A stretch of 64,000 bases of DNA from Melitaea cinxia (GCF_905220565.1 NC_059399.1:14438501-14502500); one strand, 5' to 3'; shown: positions 23,466 through 35,694, numbered from the stretch's first letter. Notes: a model not told the origin generated them from the sequence alone. Translations and numbers: made by a program.

Positions 23466-23813
23466 TCTACATATATAAAAATGCTGTGTCACGATGTATG
23501 TGGGCGATAAACTCCGAAACTACTGAACCAACTTTTATAAAATTTCGTAAACATCTGTCATTTGGTTCAATTTGGGATTAGGGTAGTTTTATCTCAATTG
23601 GACTCGGTAGGTGGCGCTGCTATCGGTATGTAACTCCGAAACTACTGAACCGATTTTTATAAAATTTCGTAAGCATCTGTAATTTGGTCCAACTTGGGAG
23701 AGAGGGTAGTTTTTATCTCAATTGGACCCGGTAGGTTGGGCTACTATCGGTGTGTAAGCAATTAAATTTGGTAGCTGTTTTCCGGGTAGGACAACGTCTG
23801 CCGGGTCCGTTAG
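23466..23813 (+). mobile_element. non-autonomous Helitron with internal duplication
   Basis: Starts TCTACATATATAAAAATG and ends ACAACGTCTGCCGGGTCCGTTAG|T, a known Helitron 3' end form with CTAG mutated to TTAG. Two tandem copies of a roughly 125-bp segment (about 23509-23633 and 23634-23757) both begin AACTCCGAAACTACTGAACC and end CTATCGGT. Confidence 0.7.
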
Positions 23814-24277
23814 TATAATAGTATTTAAGTTAAACAACCAGCGAATTATCAAAAGCGTCCCAAGATCAGTTTCTAGACATCCTCCAAACGATTTTTTTAA
23901 CCTTTTTTGTACCAGGACTAGCGTAGGAAAATATGTTCTTCTTATTAGATTAATGGAAACGTATAATAAATTATTGTTCAAGGTGATAGTGATATCTTCT
24001 TTTCTAATAATTTTCAAGAATTTGTCAAGAATTGTTCAATTACTTACATCTTATATAATTAATTGTTTTATTTTTATATTGTTTCGAAATTTAGTACTAA
24101 GTTGTAAGACAACCATTCGTACTCGTATATATATACACCTGTAAAGACAAATCATACTGATTTTACTACCCACAATGTTTTTATGATGTGTCGATGGTGT
24201 GTCTGTGTAACAAATTAATATATAACCGAAACGAATTCTATATTTCTACTATTTTCAATTCATATGATAGCACAATA

Positions 24278-25086
24278 CAGTAGAATCCGGTTATAACGAC
24301 GGCCAAAGGACCGGTGATATTACGTCGTACTAACAGGAAGACGTATGAAGTGCAAATTTTAATTTTATTTTTGTAAAATAATGCATTAGGTTTTTATTTA
24401 TATTAATATGTATATGACCGTCAAAAAAAAAATGAAACATAAATATTTATCGTATAATGTGGCACGTCCTTAATGTGCTTCTACGATGAATTTTTTCGCA
24501 ATACATTTGACTCTAAGCTGCTAAGTGTTGTACTTACGATAAAACTATTCTAAAGCCTCAATGGAGAAACTTTTTCGTTTTATAGAAGCCATTTTGGTTT
24601 TTGTCTAAAACTGTTTAATTTAATACTAGCGAGATGACCGATCAGAAGTGTACGCTCTTATTTATTGAAGTAACATCCAAAAATTATTACTCACTAATCA
24701 TTACTAAAAGAAATACTCGCGATTTAAAAAAAATACTCAAAATGGACACATTTTGGGTTATTAGATAAAATAAAGGGATTGTTTTAAGAACCCTATAGAG
24801 GAGAATTCTGTAGAGCTCTACATGTTAAACATTCCGTAGATGTTACTACTTACCACCTACGGTTACTTAACTAACTTCTTAGTACATACGTATCACGATC
24901 GTCATTGTAACCGGACAATTTCCTGTTAAATTCCATTGGACGGTCGTTGTAAGCGAAGTCGTACTAAGTGGATGACTTCCATAGTAGTTCATATGAAAAC
25001 CAAACATATACCTATACTTACGTCGCTATAAGCGTTTCGTTGTTATAATGTTATAGCTATGCGAAGTCGTACTACAGATTACACTG
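24278..25086. mobile_element. pogo/Tigger-like TA-flanked element, non-autonomous
   Basis: TA at 24276-24277, then CAGTAGAATCCGGTTATAACG; at the right ..GATTACACTG followed by TA at 25087-25088. The imperfect inverted termini CAGT(A/G)(G/T)AATC and the TA duplication fit the Tc1-mariner/pogo class. Internal GTAACCGGACAATTTCCTG and repeated GAAGTCGTACTA motifs resemble the subterminal repeats of such MITEs. No transposase frame. Confidence 0.6.
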
Positions 25087-26121
25087 TACTAGGGAGCTTG
25101 GGAACAATATTTACGCTATCTCAATATAACTTAAATACAAAAATGAAACACCTACGGCAGGCATAGCCTTCGTTTTATTTGCCAATTTTTTAGTACCTAT
25201 GCAGTTGCCTAAGTAAGAACAGGTTTAAAAAATTTAATTTTATTAGCTATCACAGACTTGATACGGTTCTCATAAATTATTACATAGAATTTCGTTGGAG
25301 CTATTTGTGTAATAAAAAAACCGGCACAAATATGTACCGTGTAGTATGTTTGGTTAGCCATGTAAAATATCGGTAGTTTTTATTATTGGGTATTGTTTTT
25401 TTTCACCATTTATATGTCTTAACCAATTGTAAATAATTGCCATTGTACCTTCTAAAGTTATTATTTAATAACGTTCAACAGCTGTCTGAGTAAATAGGCA
25501 GAGATTTTTCAGTTTTTCAGTTTCTTCCACGAGCGTACCTAATAAGATACCTGCGTCTTCTACTTTTTATTTGAGGCGAACGGATAAAAAATAGATGTTA
25601 TTTCTTCATGACGTTTCTTTAAGATGTGAATGTAAATCTTTCTTTGATAATTTTGCGTCGATATCTTATTAGCACTTACTTGTTAAGTTAATATAACAAG
25701 AAAACTATTATAACGAAATAACTCTCTTTGAAATACAGAGGGACTAGATACTTAGTAAAAGTTTTCAAAAAACCAACCTACTATGGATCACTATGATCCT
25801 CAAAGTTAATCCGCTGTGCCCTTTATCCCGTAATAATTTTAAATTAGTACTCTATAATGTTACTCTAAAATTCGACAAAACTAATATGAAAAATGTTGGT
25901 AAAATTATATGTTTTTTACATAACCAATCATTCTGAAATCGTTCCGCCTATTGGCAATTTTTTTATCCTTTTCTTTTCTTTTAACTTTCCTAGAACATTT
26001 GCATACATCTCACGTAAGCAGTATTAAAATACTGTTCGAATTTAACATACATACAATGAGAAGATTATGATTACACGGTTCTAAATCTAAATCACAAATC
26101 TTGACTACCATAACATATTGT
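25087..26121. other. intergenic AT-rich sequence, nothing recognised
   Basis: No repeat ends or coding remnants supported. Confidence 0.4.
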
Positions 26122-26460
26122 TGTGACGACGCTTTGGCGCAAGTCACAGCATTGGTTTGTGGCCGTTGCGTTGGCGATTGCGGATTCGATCCCCGGACAT
26201 AACAAATATTTGTTCTGGCCATACAGATGTTTTTCGTGGTCTGGGTATTTGTGCAGTCCTTTTAAGGCCTCCCCATCGTGCCTCGGAGAGCACGTTAAGT
26301 CGTCGGTCCCGGTTGTTATAATGTACACCTGATAGCGATCGTTACTCATAGTAGGGAATATATCCGCCCACCCGCATTGAAGCAGCGTGGTGGATTAAGC
26401 TCTGATCCTTCTCCTATAAAGGGGCCTATGCCCAGCAGTGGGATATTATTGCTGAAGCGT
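26122..26460 (+). mobile_element. Metulj-like tRNA-derived SINE, near full length
   Basis: The head has an A-box-like CTTTGGCGCAAGTCACAGC and a B box GGATTCGATCCCC. The body has CGGAGAGCACGTTAAG, GGTCCCGGTTGTTA, CGATCGTTACTCATAGTAGGG and GCAGCGTGGTGGATTA; the tail is CCTATGCCCAGCAGTGGGAT..GCTGAAGCG. Pol III transcription and LINE-dependent movement are family knowledge. Open frames across it are shadows. Confidence 0.85.
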
Positions 26461-26887
26461 ATAGTGTATAACATATTGTTTCCCGTATTTGTTAAATTCG
26501 TCATTTCTGAATTCTATACACGTGCAATATAGTTTTTAAAAACACTATTTTGGATATTTGAAAACAAACAGTATATCGCGTTACTCATAAAAATGAAACT
26601 TATTAGACTGCGTTGAATTTTGTCGGACTGTCACGTTTGGAAAGGTGACTCACCGAGCACTTTTCAAGGTTATTGCTGTTGTGTCACATACCACTATCTG
26701 TATGTAAATAATCTTATACAGAATGTTCGACTCCTAACTACGTTCCTTCAAATGGGAGTTTCTAAAAGTGTAATATAATAAAAATAGATCACGCATATAT
26801 ATAATAATGACGTGTTCTGCATAGTCGTAGGACATTATTTTATTCTATCATCAATAGTTTTCACAGCGCACTCGATGTAATGTTTTG
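26461..26887. other. intergenic sequence, nothing recognised
   Basis: AT-rich filler between the SINE and the rE element. Confidence 0.4.
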
Positions 26888-27334
26888 GAGTTTACGCCTT
26901 AAGAATCGATTTTCATATAAGACCCTCTGAATGAATGATGAAAAAAAAAATGAGGAGTAAAATCTACTAAACGAATGACCCCGTTACGCTTTTGGTAACG
27001 CCATCTATCGGAACCCTATTGGATTACGGCGAAGTTTTCTAATAACGCCATCTAGATAATAATAATAATAATAATAATATATTCTTTATTGTACACCAAA
27101 ATATAAACAAACAGTAGTAATTACAAAAAAAAGATGTACAAAGGCGATCTTATCGCTGAAGAGCGATTTCTTCCAGATAACCTTTGGGCACAGGACATGA
27201 TATAGTAGTGACGGATAGATAGATGGCGTTATTTGATTCGTTTATTTACCATTTGATATGGTATTAATTTTTTTTCTTAGACTAGTAACCCTTTTTTGTT
27301 CCTATTCAGATAGTCGATCCTAAGGAGTAAACTC
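26888..27334. mobile_element. rE TIR element carrying an rK insertion
   Basis: Ends GAGTTTACGCCTTAAGAATCGA and, inverted, TCGATCCTAAGGAGTAAACTC. Inner AACGCCATCTA (about 27045) and TAGATGGCGTT (about 27220) form a second inverted pair. Between them lie (AAT)n and an rK copy (27072-27205: TTCTTTATTGTACACCAAA..CGCTGAAGAGCGATTTCTTCC). Confidence 0.6.
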
Positions 27335-27802
27335 AGTTATGCGCCGGAGCTGATACACACACTTTGTTTTTTCTTTATTTAAGGTGTTATATTTTTTTTA
27401 TTATATTTTTTTTTCTTTATTTATGCCACAAGGCCTACGCCACTCCATAGGAATGTTACACATGTTACTTAAAAGAAAATGAATGAAGTCGTCGTCGCAT
27501 AATTTTTTTTACAATCTTGTTAATATACCTACAATAGTTTAGCCAGTTCTAAGATAGGATACGCCAAAATTGAATAACAACATACAATTTTTTAAAATTT
27601 TTGAGTATTTGCATTTAATTTCTGATATCTTCTCCACAATATGTACTGCATCTTCTATGATACCGCATTCAGAACATAACGGAGATGGTATGTACCTTTT
27701 TAATCAAGTAAGCAAACTTAACTTATTAATTTTCGCGGTTGAAACTCCGAAGCGTAGCTAGCAATTAATAAATATGAGTACTTACAAAAATAAAAAAGTG
27801 TG
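27335..27802. other. intergenic sequence, nothing recognised
   Basis: AT-rich; 27570-27761 is open from an ATG-like position but has no family resemblance. Confidence 0.4.
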
Positions 27803-27992
27803 GTTTAGACCACATGACTGAAGTAAAACTTACGAAATTTAGCTCTCTCTCTTTCTATCTTCACTAATTTCTATCTCCCTCTCAACTTCCGTTCGCCTCG
27901 GCCGATCACACTTTTCGCAACGCTTCCGTCACGCGTTCACCAGCTTACTTCCCAAGTCAAGCGTGCGTAAAGAAGTTTTACTTCAAAAATTA
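27803..27992 (+). mobile_element. rF TIR element (MITE-like), complete
   Basis: TTTAGACCACATGACTGAAG at the left and GTAAAGAAGTTTTACTTC at the right give the inverted pair GAAGTAAAACTT / AAGTTTTACTTC. The middle has CTCAACTTCCGTTCGCCTCG and GATCACACTTTTCGCAACGC. Confidence 0.8.
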
Positions 27993-28395
27993 ATGTTCAC
28001 AATCTTTTTTTTCAAAGTTAGCTTCTTCAATACCAAGGTTCTTGTATTCAAACTGTAACAGTTGTCTTTATTGACTAAGAACCGCAATAGTCGTTATTTA
28101 TAGAACTAAAATTGAATAGATAATAAAGGAAACAACGTCTACCTATTAACATTTATCATAAACAATTGTAAATCGAGTAAGAATGTTAACATTATTGTGT
28201 GCAAATAGGTACAGAGCGATAAATAACGTGAATTGCGCCTATGATTGGTGATTAAAATGTTATTCAATGAGACGCACTCACTTGTTTACTTGTTTCTTAT
28301 TTTCTGCCTGTGGCTTAGGTTGTATAGACTTCAACCTATCTATGTTTTCTTTTATACCAAAAAAAAATATATAATTTGGACAATTTTTACGTATC
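27993..28395. other. intergenic AT-rich sequence
   Basis: Nothing recognised. Confidence 0.4.
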
Positions 28396-28600
28396 TTGTT
28401 CAAAATTTGGAGCAGGCTAACTGGTAAAGTATCTGAACTTGATAGAAAATTAGAGTTCTCAAGAAGTGTTGATTTCCCGTGGAGAGTAAGGTGCTCCTTG
28501 CTCCTTGGGAAGTTCGGGGTTAGGGTCGGTAACGAGATTGCGATTCTTCTAGTGTTGCAGGTGTTTTTAGTCTATGGTATCCTCTTGCCAGCAGGCGGAT
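28396..28600 (-). repeat. rD repeat, diverged copy
   Basis: On the plus strand, TCAAAATTTGGAGCAG (complement of the rD CTGCTCCATATTTTGA block), TAGAGTTCTCAAG, GAGTAAGGTGCTCC, GGGTTAGGGTCGG and ATTCTTCTAGTGTTGCAGGTG are the rD blocks in reverse order. The 111-codon frame across it is not a gene. Confidence 0.55.
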
Positions 28601-29804
28601 CAGAACGAATTGTCCTCCATTTTTATATCACAAAAAAAGGGATCAACAAAATTAAACTATTTCATCACATTCCCAACCATCACTTCTTTTCAACGACGAT
28701 CGTTGTTTTATATATTTATTTGAAATTATAAATGTAACAATACATATTAGATTATACAAAAATTATAGTCATTACGAAACTTAATCACATACAACGAACA
28801 TTTTCCTAAGTTTTAAATCAACTATATACCTGTAGTGCAAGTTACCATCACTCTAGAATAAGAATATTAAAACCCTGTGAACACTAAATACTTGTATACA
28901 ATTTTACGCGTAGTTTATTAGTGTGGAAATATTTGACTTGATAAAGACTAAGACAAATCAAATCACATTAAACCTAAAATTCCACAAACCAGTAAGCCTA
29001 CATCGGCCGAAAGCTTCCAAATATTTATGCTAATACAGCGGAGGCTGTGCGTAGGCAGCTAGATATCTGATTTCTGAACGACAAACACAGTTGTCTATAC
29101 TCGTAATTCAATAATACAATATTTATTTGATAACCAGAATAAAACTGGTTTATGAAATAACAATAGACCTATGCAATATGAAACATAGCAATGAGATAAT
29201 GAAATACAATTCGATTTAATTGCATCTTCGACCAATATTGTATAAGTTTCGACAATTCGTAATCATATGCATAGGTACACTAAAAGATTTACAGATCTTT
29301 CCAAAAAAAAAAACGAAATAAAAAACTATAAATATAAAAACTTTATCGTTGAAGTGCTCCTATCACATAAAAACACTATTAATTCTACTAGACTTTAAAC
29401 TTATAATACAAACCTTTTTTTTTGTTATGTTGTGAGAGGATTAAAAGGAACGGGAACGATAAAAGGGTCAGACGTAATACCTAGTAAAAATATTGCCACT
29501 ATCTATTCGTAAAATTTATATCTATTTAAAAAGTGGAAATAGTAATAATAGTACATTTTAAGCACTTGTAACGCAATAAGCTTTTAATAATTTAATTGTT
29601 TACGTTTGAACTACGTTCAAAATAGCCGCCGTTACCTATGTCATTACGCTCAAGTATTTCTGACAATAACAAATATTTGTCTATTTATTTTTGACAGTCA
29701 ATATTTTTAATTTTTTACATAGTAGCATAGTAGGTAGTAGCGAGCTTATACGAAGAACAGCACAACGCATACAAAAATATGTGGTGTCATGGGACACTAG
29801 GTAG
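28601..29804. other. intergenic AT-rich sequence
   Basis: Nothing recognised. Confidence 0.4.
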
Positions 29805-30221
29805 GAACGAAGTTCCTTCGGATAGTATAGAAGCAACACAATTTAAAAAAAAATATTGAATTTTATATAATTATGAACATAAAAGTATTAAGGAAATTTA
29901 GTATTTTAGAAAATAACAGATACCGTAAAATAAAATAAATCAAACAAAATAATAATAATAATAATTCAAACTATTAAGTGAAATAAAAAAACACGTGTCT
30001 TTATTTATTTTTGTCGACGGTATAAAATTACATAAATAATTTTAAAAAAAAGTTTACTAGTAATATTTTAAAATTACAAACGTCATATTATACTGTCGTG
30101 TGACTGATATTACGTCACTTCCGTTATATATTTTTCTTACTGTTACGGTAATTAGTATCCCATTTTTTTCAGTTCTGTCGCCCAGTCAAAAATGTCAAGC
30201 CTGCCTTAAGGAACTTCGTTC
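29805..30221. mobile_element. short TIR element with GGAACGAAGTTCCTT ends
   Basis: GGAACGAAGTTCCTT near 29807 and its complement AAGGAACTTCGTTCC at about 30207-30221 form a perfect 15-bp inverted pair. The motif is also almost self-complementary (GGAAC..GTTCC), so each end can fold alone. The interior is AT-rich with no coding. No clear target duplication. Confidence 0.5.
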
Positions 30222-30941
30222 CAATTAATTATTATTATTTTACAGAATTAACAAAAAAAAAACAATGGAATTGACGTTTTTCTACTTAATATTTAATAAA
30301 AGTTTTTGTATTAAATGTCAAATCGTAAAGAGATGAACGAACACATAAATAAAAAATGATTCTTTAATTATTATTTTTTTTAATAAATTTAACGACAAAC
30401 TAACAGCTTGTTTCGTTAATCTGCTTACACTTAGTAAGCATAGATAATAATATAGATAATAATATAAATAATAAATTAAAGAAAGTAAAATACTGTTATT
30501 TTATACTAATATTTTATATTAGACACATAGACGTATTGAATTCTAGACAGTTTTCTAAAGAACACAACCTTAAATTATCTTTTTCACGTATTATGAAAAT
30601 AGGTATTAAAACAGTTACTTTGACCGAGCAGAAATATATCGAATATATTGTGCGCCGAAGTGTTTTGCGCGGTCACCCAATTCAAGGTTACGGAAAAATA
30701 AATTACCATTACTTATTCAAAGTTTTTGCGTCCGAGCTTATGTTTTATACATGTGAGGCCGGTGAGATAGTGCCGTCAACCTCACGGAGATGTCTATGTA
30801 TCACCTTAGGTTGTGAACCCAGGATCAACGCAGAATTATTGTTATGAACAGATTTGTTTTGAATCGGACTAAAAACTAAAATTAAATTATATATTTCGCA
30901 TATTTCGCACAGTCGAAAAATAGCCTAAAAAAGAATTGTGC
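30222..30941. other. intergenic sequence with an uncalled 103-codon frame
   Basis: 30536-30847 (+) is open, starting MNSRQFSKEHNLKLSF and ending ..CLCITLGCEPRINAELLL. The part after about 30650 is GC-richer. No recognised domain, no splice frame; function unknown and existence doubtful. Confidence 0.3.
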
Positions 30942-31157
30942 TTTAGACCACATGACTGAAGTAAAACTACAATAGGCCTATGTCTTAGATATACAAAACG
31001 TAACTCTGGCTATGAGAGGAGGAGAGCAAGAAAATGTCTACTCGCACCTCTCTCTCTTGCTCCGTTTGCCTCGTTCGATCACACTTTTCGCAACGCTCTC
31101 GCACGCATTCACCAGCTTACTCTCTAAGTCAAGCGTGCGTAGTGAAGTTTCACTTAA
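30942..31157 (+). mobile_element. rF TIR element with internal insertion
   Basis: CTTTAGACCACATGACTGAAG..AAGCGTGCGTAGTGAAGTTTCACTT. The left half carries additional sequence (ACAATAGGCCTATG..GAGAGGAGGAGAGCAAG) relative to the copy at 27803. Confidence 0.7.
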
Positions 31158-31535
31158 ATAAAATGAAACTATATCTCAATGACTCAATTATGTTATCTTT
31201 CCGTAAATAAATACTTTAAATACTCGTTTAATAATATTTCGCGATAAAATGTGGAGCGAACTTAATGCACAATTTACAGATATAAGTAATCAAGTGAATT
31301 TGGGTCATGTTGGCTGCGGTTAACCGCTTCGGTCGGTCGATATAAACAATAAGTGAGTGATTATACTAATTATAAATCGTGCTGAACAATGTTTGACAGC
31401 TGAATAAATAATTAAACAAATGAGGTTTTATTTGTGCATCCATTTGCTTTTTTACAGACTTCTAAAGCTTGCCTGCGTTTATGTACATGTTACAAATAGC
31501 TGCCTCGGCGAACGTCGTGTCGAACAATCTATTTA
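31158..31535. other. intergenic sequence, nothing recognised
   Basis: AT-rich; a small GC-richer patch near 31310-31345 without assignment. Confidence 0.4.
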
Positions 31536-31826
31536 TCTATAATATAAAAATGAGTCGCTGAATGTGTTGCTAAGCGCAAAACTCGAGAACGGTTGGACCG
31601 ATTTCGCTAATTCTTTTTTTTTAAATATTCCTTGAAGTACGAGGATGGTTCTTACGGAGAGAAAAATTCTAAAAAAAAAAAAAAGATTTCCTGAAAAAGT
31701 CTAAAAACAACACTTTTCTATACTCCCATACAAAAGATTTGTGATAATACTTAAAATTCAATTTGAACTTTAATACCATACGATAAAGTTTGTGTTAGGC
31801 GATACGAAGTTCGCCGGGTCAGCTAG
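31536..31826 (+). mobile_element. short non-autonomous Helitron, canonical ends
   Basis: TCTATAATATAAAAATGAG after an A, then AACTCGAGAACGGTTGGACC, ending GATACGAAGTTCGCCGGGTCAGCTAG before a T. This is the clearest Helitron in the window and the reference for the others. Confidence 0.85.
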
Positions 31827-32587
31827 TTATATATATTTTTTTATATATCAACATTTTTTAAAATTATTTTATATCAATCTTGTCCTGATAGTAACGAATA
31901 CAAACAAAAAGTAGTATCTAATTTGGTGCATTAGTTCCGCGTTAATACAATAAAATTCGGCGATTATTTTATACTTATTTATACATAGATAAATAGATGA
32001 TTAAATTTGGTGTATACTACATAATTTAAGGTAATCGGTAGAATTCCGGTCAGTTTGCAGGTGATGACTTGTGGGTGAACAATCAGCCTTGTCCTATTTT
32101 ATTACCCCTTACAGTTTCAATTTCCTTTTCAAATTCATATGATATATCTATATCTATTTGCTATATAGTCTTCAATATCAAGTATTAAAATCTATTATAC
32201 TATCTTTATGTTTTAAAAATATCGCTTTTTAAATTACATACATTGTATATTGATTAAAAGACATTATAACCCTTAATGAATACAAACATTTACTTAAAAC
32301 GATGTATAAGAATATGTTAGTTACATGTGTACAATTATTGTTATAATTTTATACTTAGCTCTGAAAATACTGTTCATTTGTAGTTTTTATTAGAGATAAA
32401 ATTTTGACATGAACAAAATAAAATTAGTAAAAAAAATCTAACAATTTGCGAAATAAAAGTACGGCTATCACAAAATATTCATTACAAATTTGTAGTTTTA
32501 ACATAAAAATATATTATAAAAAATATATTTATAAAAATAAAAAATAAAAAACTGAAACGTTCTAGTTTGTAGTAGAGAAGTCATTTA
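31827..32587. other. intergenic AT-rich sequence
   Basis: Nothing recognised. Confidence 0.4.
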
Positions 32588-32800
32588 CAGTGGCGTGCAA
32601 AAGTTTTGGTAGACCCCATTAATTCCATATAATTGAAAAATATATTTTTTTGCTTTTATTTATTTCTTCGAGTTATTTGAGATGACCGAAATAATAATGC
32701 CTTGAATCAAGTTCTTACTGGCTATATTTTATTTTTACCTTGGGAAATGACTTTCGTCGGAGTGCAAAAGTATTGGGCCATGCAACTCACGAATATTCTA
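32588..32800 (+). mobile_element. Tc1/mariner-like left end, truncated
   Basis: TA, then CAGTGGCGTGCAAAAGTTTTGG, the typical start of Tc1-family inverted repeats, with a related GTGCAAAAGTATTGGGC at about 32762. No matching right end or transposase found, so this is a remnant; the right limit is approximate. Confidence 0.55.
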
Positions 32801-33208
32801 GAAGTCTTTATCTTACTACGCAAGATTTTTTGACATTTTCTTTTACATAAGGTTTTTTCGTCGGAATTATAAGTATATAACTAATCTAAGTAATAATTAT
32901 GCTAGTATTTCTAAGTATATTTTATGGATAATCTGCAAAATTCCTATTTGTCTTGCTAATAAAAAAATGCCTATTAAGTATTATTGTGTATGTGAGTCAA
33001 ACTAATATAAAAAAATTGTACAAATATTTTTTTGCTACTTGTATGAGTTATAAGTATAATTTTATTACTTAAATTAATGTTTTATTTGATAACTTCAACC
33101 TTGTTTACGCTGTAATGAAAAGTAATACAAATTGTATAATATATATCTTATGATTGTTACATTGTTTTATCACTATTTGCGTCAGTTATATATGACAAAC
33201 ATTTCTAA
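32801..33208. other. intergenic AT-rich sequence
   Basis: Nothing recognised; may include internal sequence of the Tc1-like remnant. Confidence 0.35.
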
Positions 33209-33338
33209 TCTATATACTTAAATAAAAATGAATCGCAGAAATGGATGAACGCGCATAACTTTCGAACGATGCCGCTAAATCAGACTTTTTTTTTGTATTC
33301 ATTACTATTAGGACGAGATTGATATAAAATAACTTAAA

Positions 33339-33695
33339 AATAATTGTGTTTGCTGGAAAACGAAAAAAAAAAACGACTTCAATTACATCGATAAGCAAGA
33401 CAACGTAGTCAAGTAAATACGCATTATCAAAGATTACTCCAAAAGTTGTAATCAGATCTCTATGAAATTGAAATGTGACCACATGATAAGCACCGGCTTT
33501 CGATTAAATTAAAAATCATCAAAATCGTTACACCTAGTAAAAAGTTATGCGGTTTTTCGCGGATTTCCCTCGATTTATCTGGGATCCCATCATCAGATCC
33601 TGGTTTCCTTATCATGGTACCACAATTAGGATATCTCCTTTCCAACAAAGAATAAAATATTAAAATCGGTTCATAAACGACGAAGTTATCCCCGA

Positions 33696-33700
<5 letters not shown>
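33339..33700 (+). repeat. rC repeat nested in a Helitron
   Basis: ATAATTGTGTTTGCTGG.., ACGACTTCAATTACATCG, ATCAGATCTCTATGAAATTG, TCATCAGATCCTGGTTTCC and AACGACGAAGTTATCCCCG follow rC order; the terminal GAAGTCGGTTAA end has been lost. Confidence 0.75.

Positions 33701-33704
<4 letters not shown>

Positions 33705-33745
<41 letters not shown>
33705..33745. repeat. (TA)n microsatellite
   Basis: About twenty uninterrupted TA units at the site where other rC copies carry short TA or CA/TA runs. Confidence 0.95.
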
Positions 33746-33748
<3 letters not shown>

Positions 33749-33806
33749 GCACTTACCAGCCCAATTCAAGCGTGCGTTAAAAAGAATTTTTACTTCAGAA
33801 AATCGG
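33746..33806 (+). repeat. rF 3' end fragment
   Basis: CTTACCAGCCCAATTCAAGC..TGCGTTAAAAAGAATTTTTACTTC. Confidence 0.6.
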
Positions 33807-33867
33807 TATATTCACAAAAAAGTACAATTTACACATATCTCGGTACGAAGTTCGCCGAGTCAGCTAT

Positions 33868-34271
33868 TGTAATATCTTTATAACTTTTGTTATCTATGCA
33901 GCTCCAAGATTTAAATGTTTCTATTTAACAATGCACAATGATTTAAAATTTGACAAAAATATGCGTTTAGCTGGATAAGTTTTTCCACAGATATTCTAGA
34001 CCTTGAGTCTTTTTTATGACATTAGATGGAGTCATTACATTAACGTATCACTCACATGTCTGACAAAAGCTCTCTCGTTTATTTCTAAAGAACTAGCGTA
34101 ATACATTCGATATTAGAATGTCCATTCTATTGTTATTTTTTTAATCGAATTTCATATTTATGCTCGAGTCAGTGTATAATACTTACTTATTTCTCTTGTT
34201 ATTTGACAGTTTTTGTGTACTATTATTTCTATCATGTTATACGTACATACATAAGTCGGTTTTTATGTTTT
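33868..34271. other. intergenic AT-rich sequence
   Basis: Nothing recognised. Confidence 0.4.
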
Positions 34272-34445
34272 ACTAGCGACCAGCCCCGACTTCGCACGGT
34301 TGCAAAAACTATCAGTGTCCCTCTACTATATTATGCATGTATTATACATATAAACTTTCCTTTGGAATCACTCTATTTACTGAAGAAAACCGCCTCAAAA
34401 TCCGTTACGTAGTTTTAAAGATCTAAGCATACAGACAGCGGGAAG
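34272..34445 (+). repeat. rH-related repeat, short form
   Basis: TTACTAGCGACCAGCCCCGAC..TTCGCACGG, then CTTTGGAATCACTC, AAAATCCGTTACGTAGTTTT and GATCTAAGCATACAGACAG. The same short form lies reversed at 59096-59268. Confidence 0.65.
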
Positions 34446-35534
34446 CGACTTTGTTGTACTAAGTATATGTAATGATGACATAAGTACACTTTCGATTTAG
34501 GAAAAAAAGTATAGTTCTTGTGAAATATGCTACACAATCAATGTCACTATTGCTGACTCGATAAAAATAATCTGACTGTTCAGCTAATATTCAATTAAAA
34601 TATATAGCAGCGTTTCTAAAACGCAAGTGTGTAAAAGTACCACATAAATTATTAAGCGTTTAGATCGCGTTACCCTGAAGTCCTGTTCCCGTTAACCTTC
34701 ATGAATAAATAAAAATCTGAAAACGTCGCAGTCGTCAACAACCAACGTATTAGTATCGATCGATTTATATAAAAAAAAAAACAAAATTTTCATACGCGTT
34801 CTATTGTTATCATTTTTTTTTGTCACCTGCAAGCTTCCACGAGGCCTGGTCAAGGACAGGACGATCCGCAATTTAGATTACCAAAAACGATTTTTCCCGT
34901 GTTCGATGAAATTTGAATATAATGGCGGGTTCATCGGCACTTTTATTTGAAACAACGACCACGAATAAAGCAGGCTTGATCTTCAAAAGTGTAATATATT
35001 AACTTGTGATGTATTTACGTCGATATATTAGATATCAGTCTTGATTTTTTTTTTTTTTCGTTAAAATAATTCGTTTACGGTCGCATATTAAGTAGAGATG
35101 GACCTGTGGATAGAACACGTGAGTCGCAACCATGACTGTATCGGATTCAAGTTATTCAGCTTCTTCAAAATTTCTTTTAAGTGAAATTTTGTTAATATAA
35201 TATAAATAGATTATAGAGATATTATGTACCAACACAATTATTTACGTGCGTATGTATAATGAGAGTATTTACCTAAGTAGTTGTACTGATGTTAAAGCTT
35301 GAAGATTACTCGTACGAGCGTGATTTCTTTAAAGTCGGTGTAGCTGTTTTTTTATAACATTTTTTATTTTAAATTATAAATTAAATTAAACCTTTATGGA
35401 TTTCAACACTCACTTTTTCTCATCACATGTTTTATTGAATGTAAAGAAATGAAAAGGAACGTATTGTTGCCATTATTGGATAGGCGTACTAATAAGTTAT
35501 TAATATATTTCTTTTTAAACGGTTTTATTTAGCT
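34446..35534. other. intergenic AT-rich sequence
   Basis: Nothing recognised. Confidence 0.4.
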
Positions 35535-35694
35535 CACCCCGTTTGTTTTATTTTTTTTTCATTATTTATTCTTGGGTCAAATTTAGTAATTCAAATTTCA
35601 CCCTCTTCCTGTCAACCGATTAATCTGAAATTTTGTATACACTTTGGATTTTGGTGACAATACAATTATGTTTATTCATTATCATTATAAATTC
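35535..35694 (+). repeat. leader sequence of the 118-bp tandem array
   Basis: CACCCCGTTTG..CCGATTAATCTGAAATTTTG..TACACTTTGG..GTGACAATACAATTATG directly precedes the first repeat unit. I infer that it belongs to the same element as the array. Confidence 0.4.

Larger units (their letters stand above)
33209..33867 (+). mobile_element. Helitron split by nested repeats
   Basis: The 5' end TCTATATACTTAAATAAAAATG and the 3' end GGTACGAAGTTCGCCGAGTCAGCTA(T) bracket an rC copy (about 33339-33700), a long (TA)n run (33705-33745) and an rF 3' fragment (33746-33806). Its own sequence is therefore in two pieces, about 33209-33338 and 33807-33867. Confidence 0.7.

Noticed and set aside
30536..30847. 103-codon plus-strand frame
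   Set aside because: No recognised domain; AT-rich first half; retained only as a remark in the interval entry.
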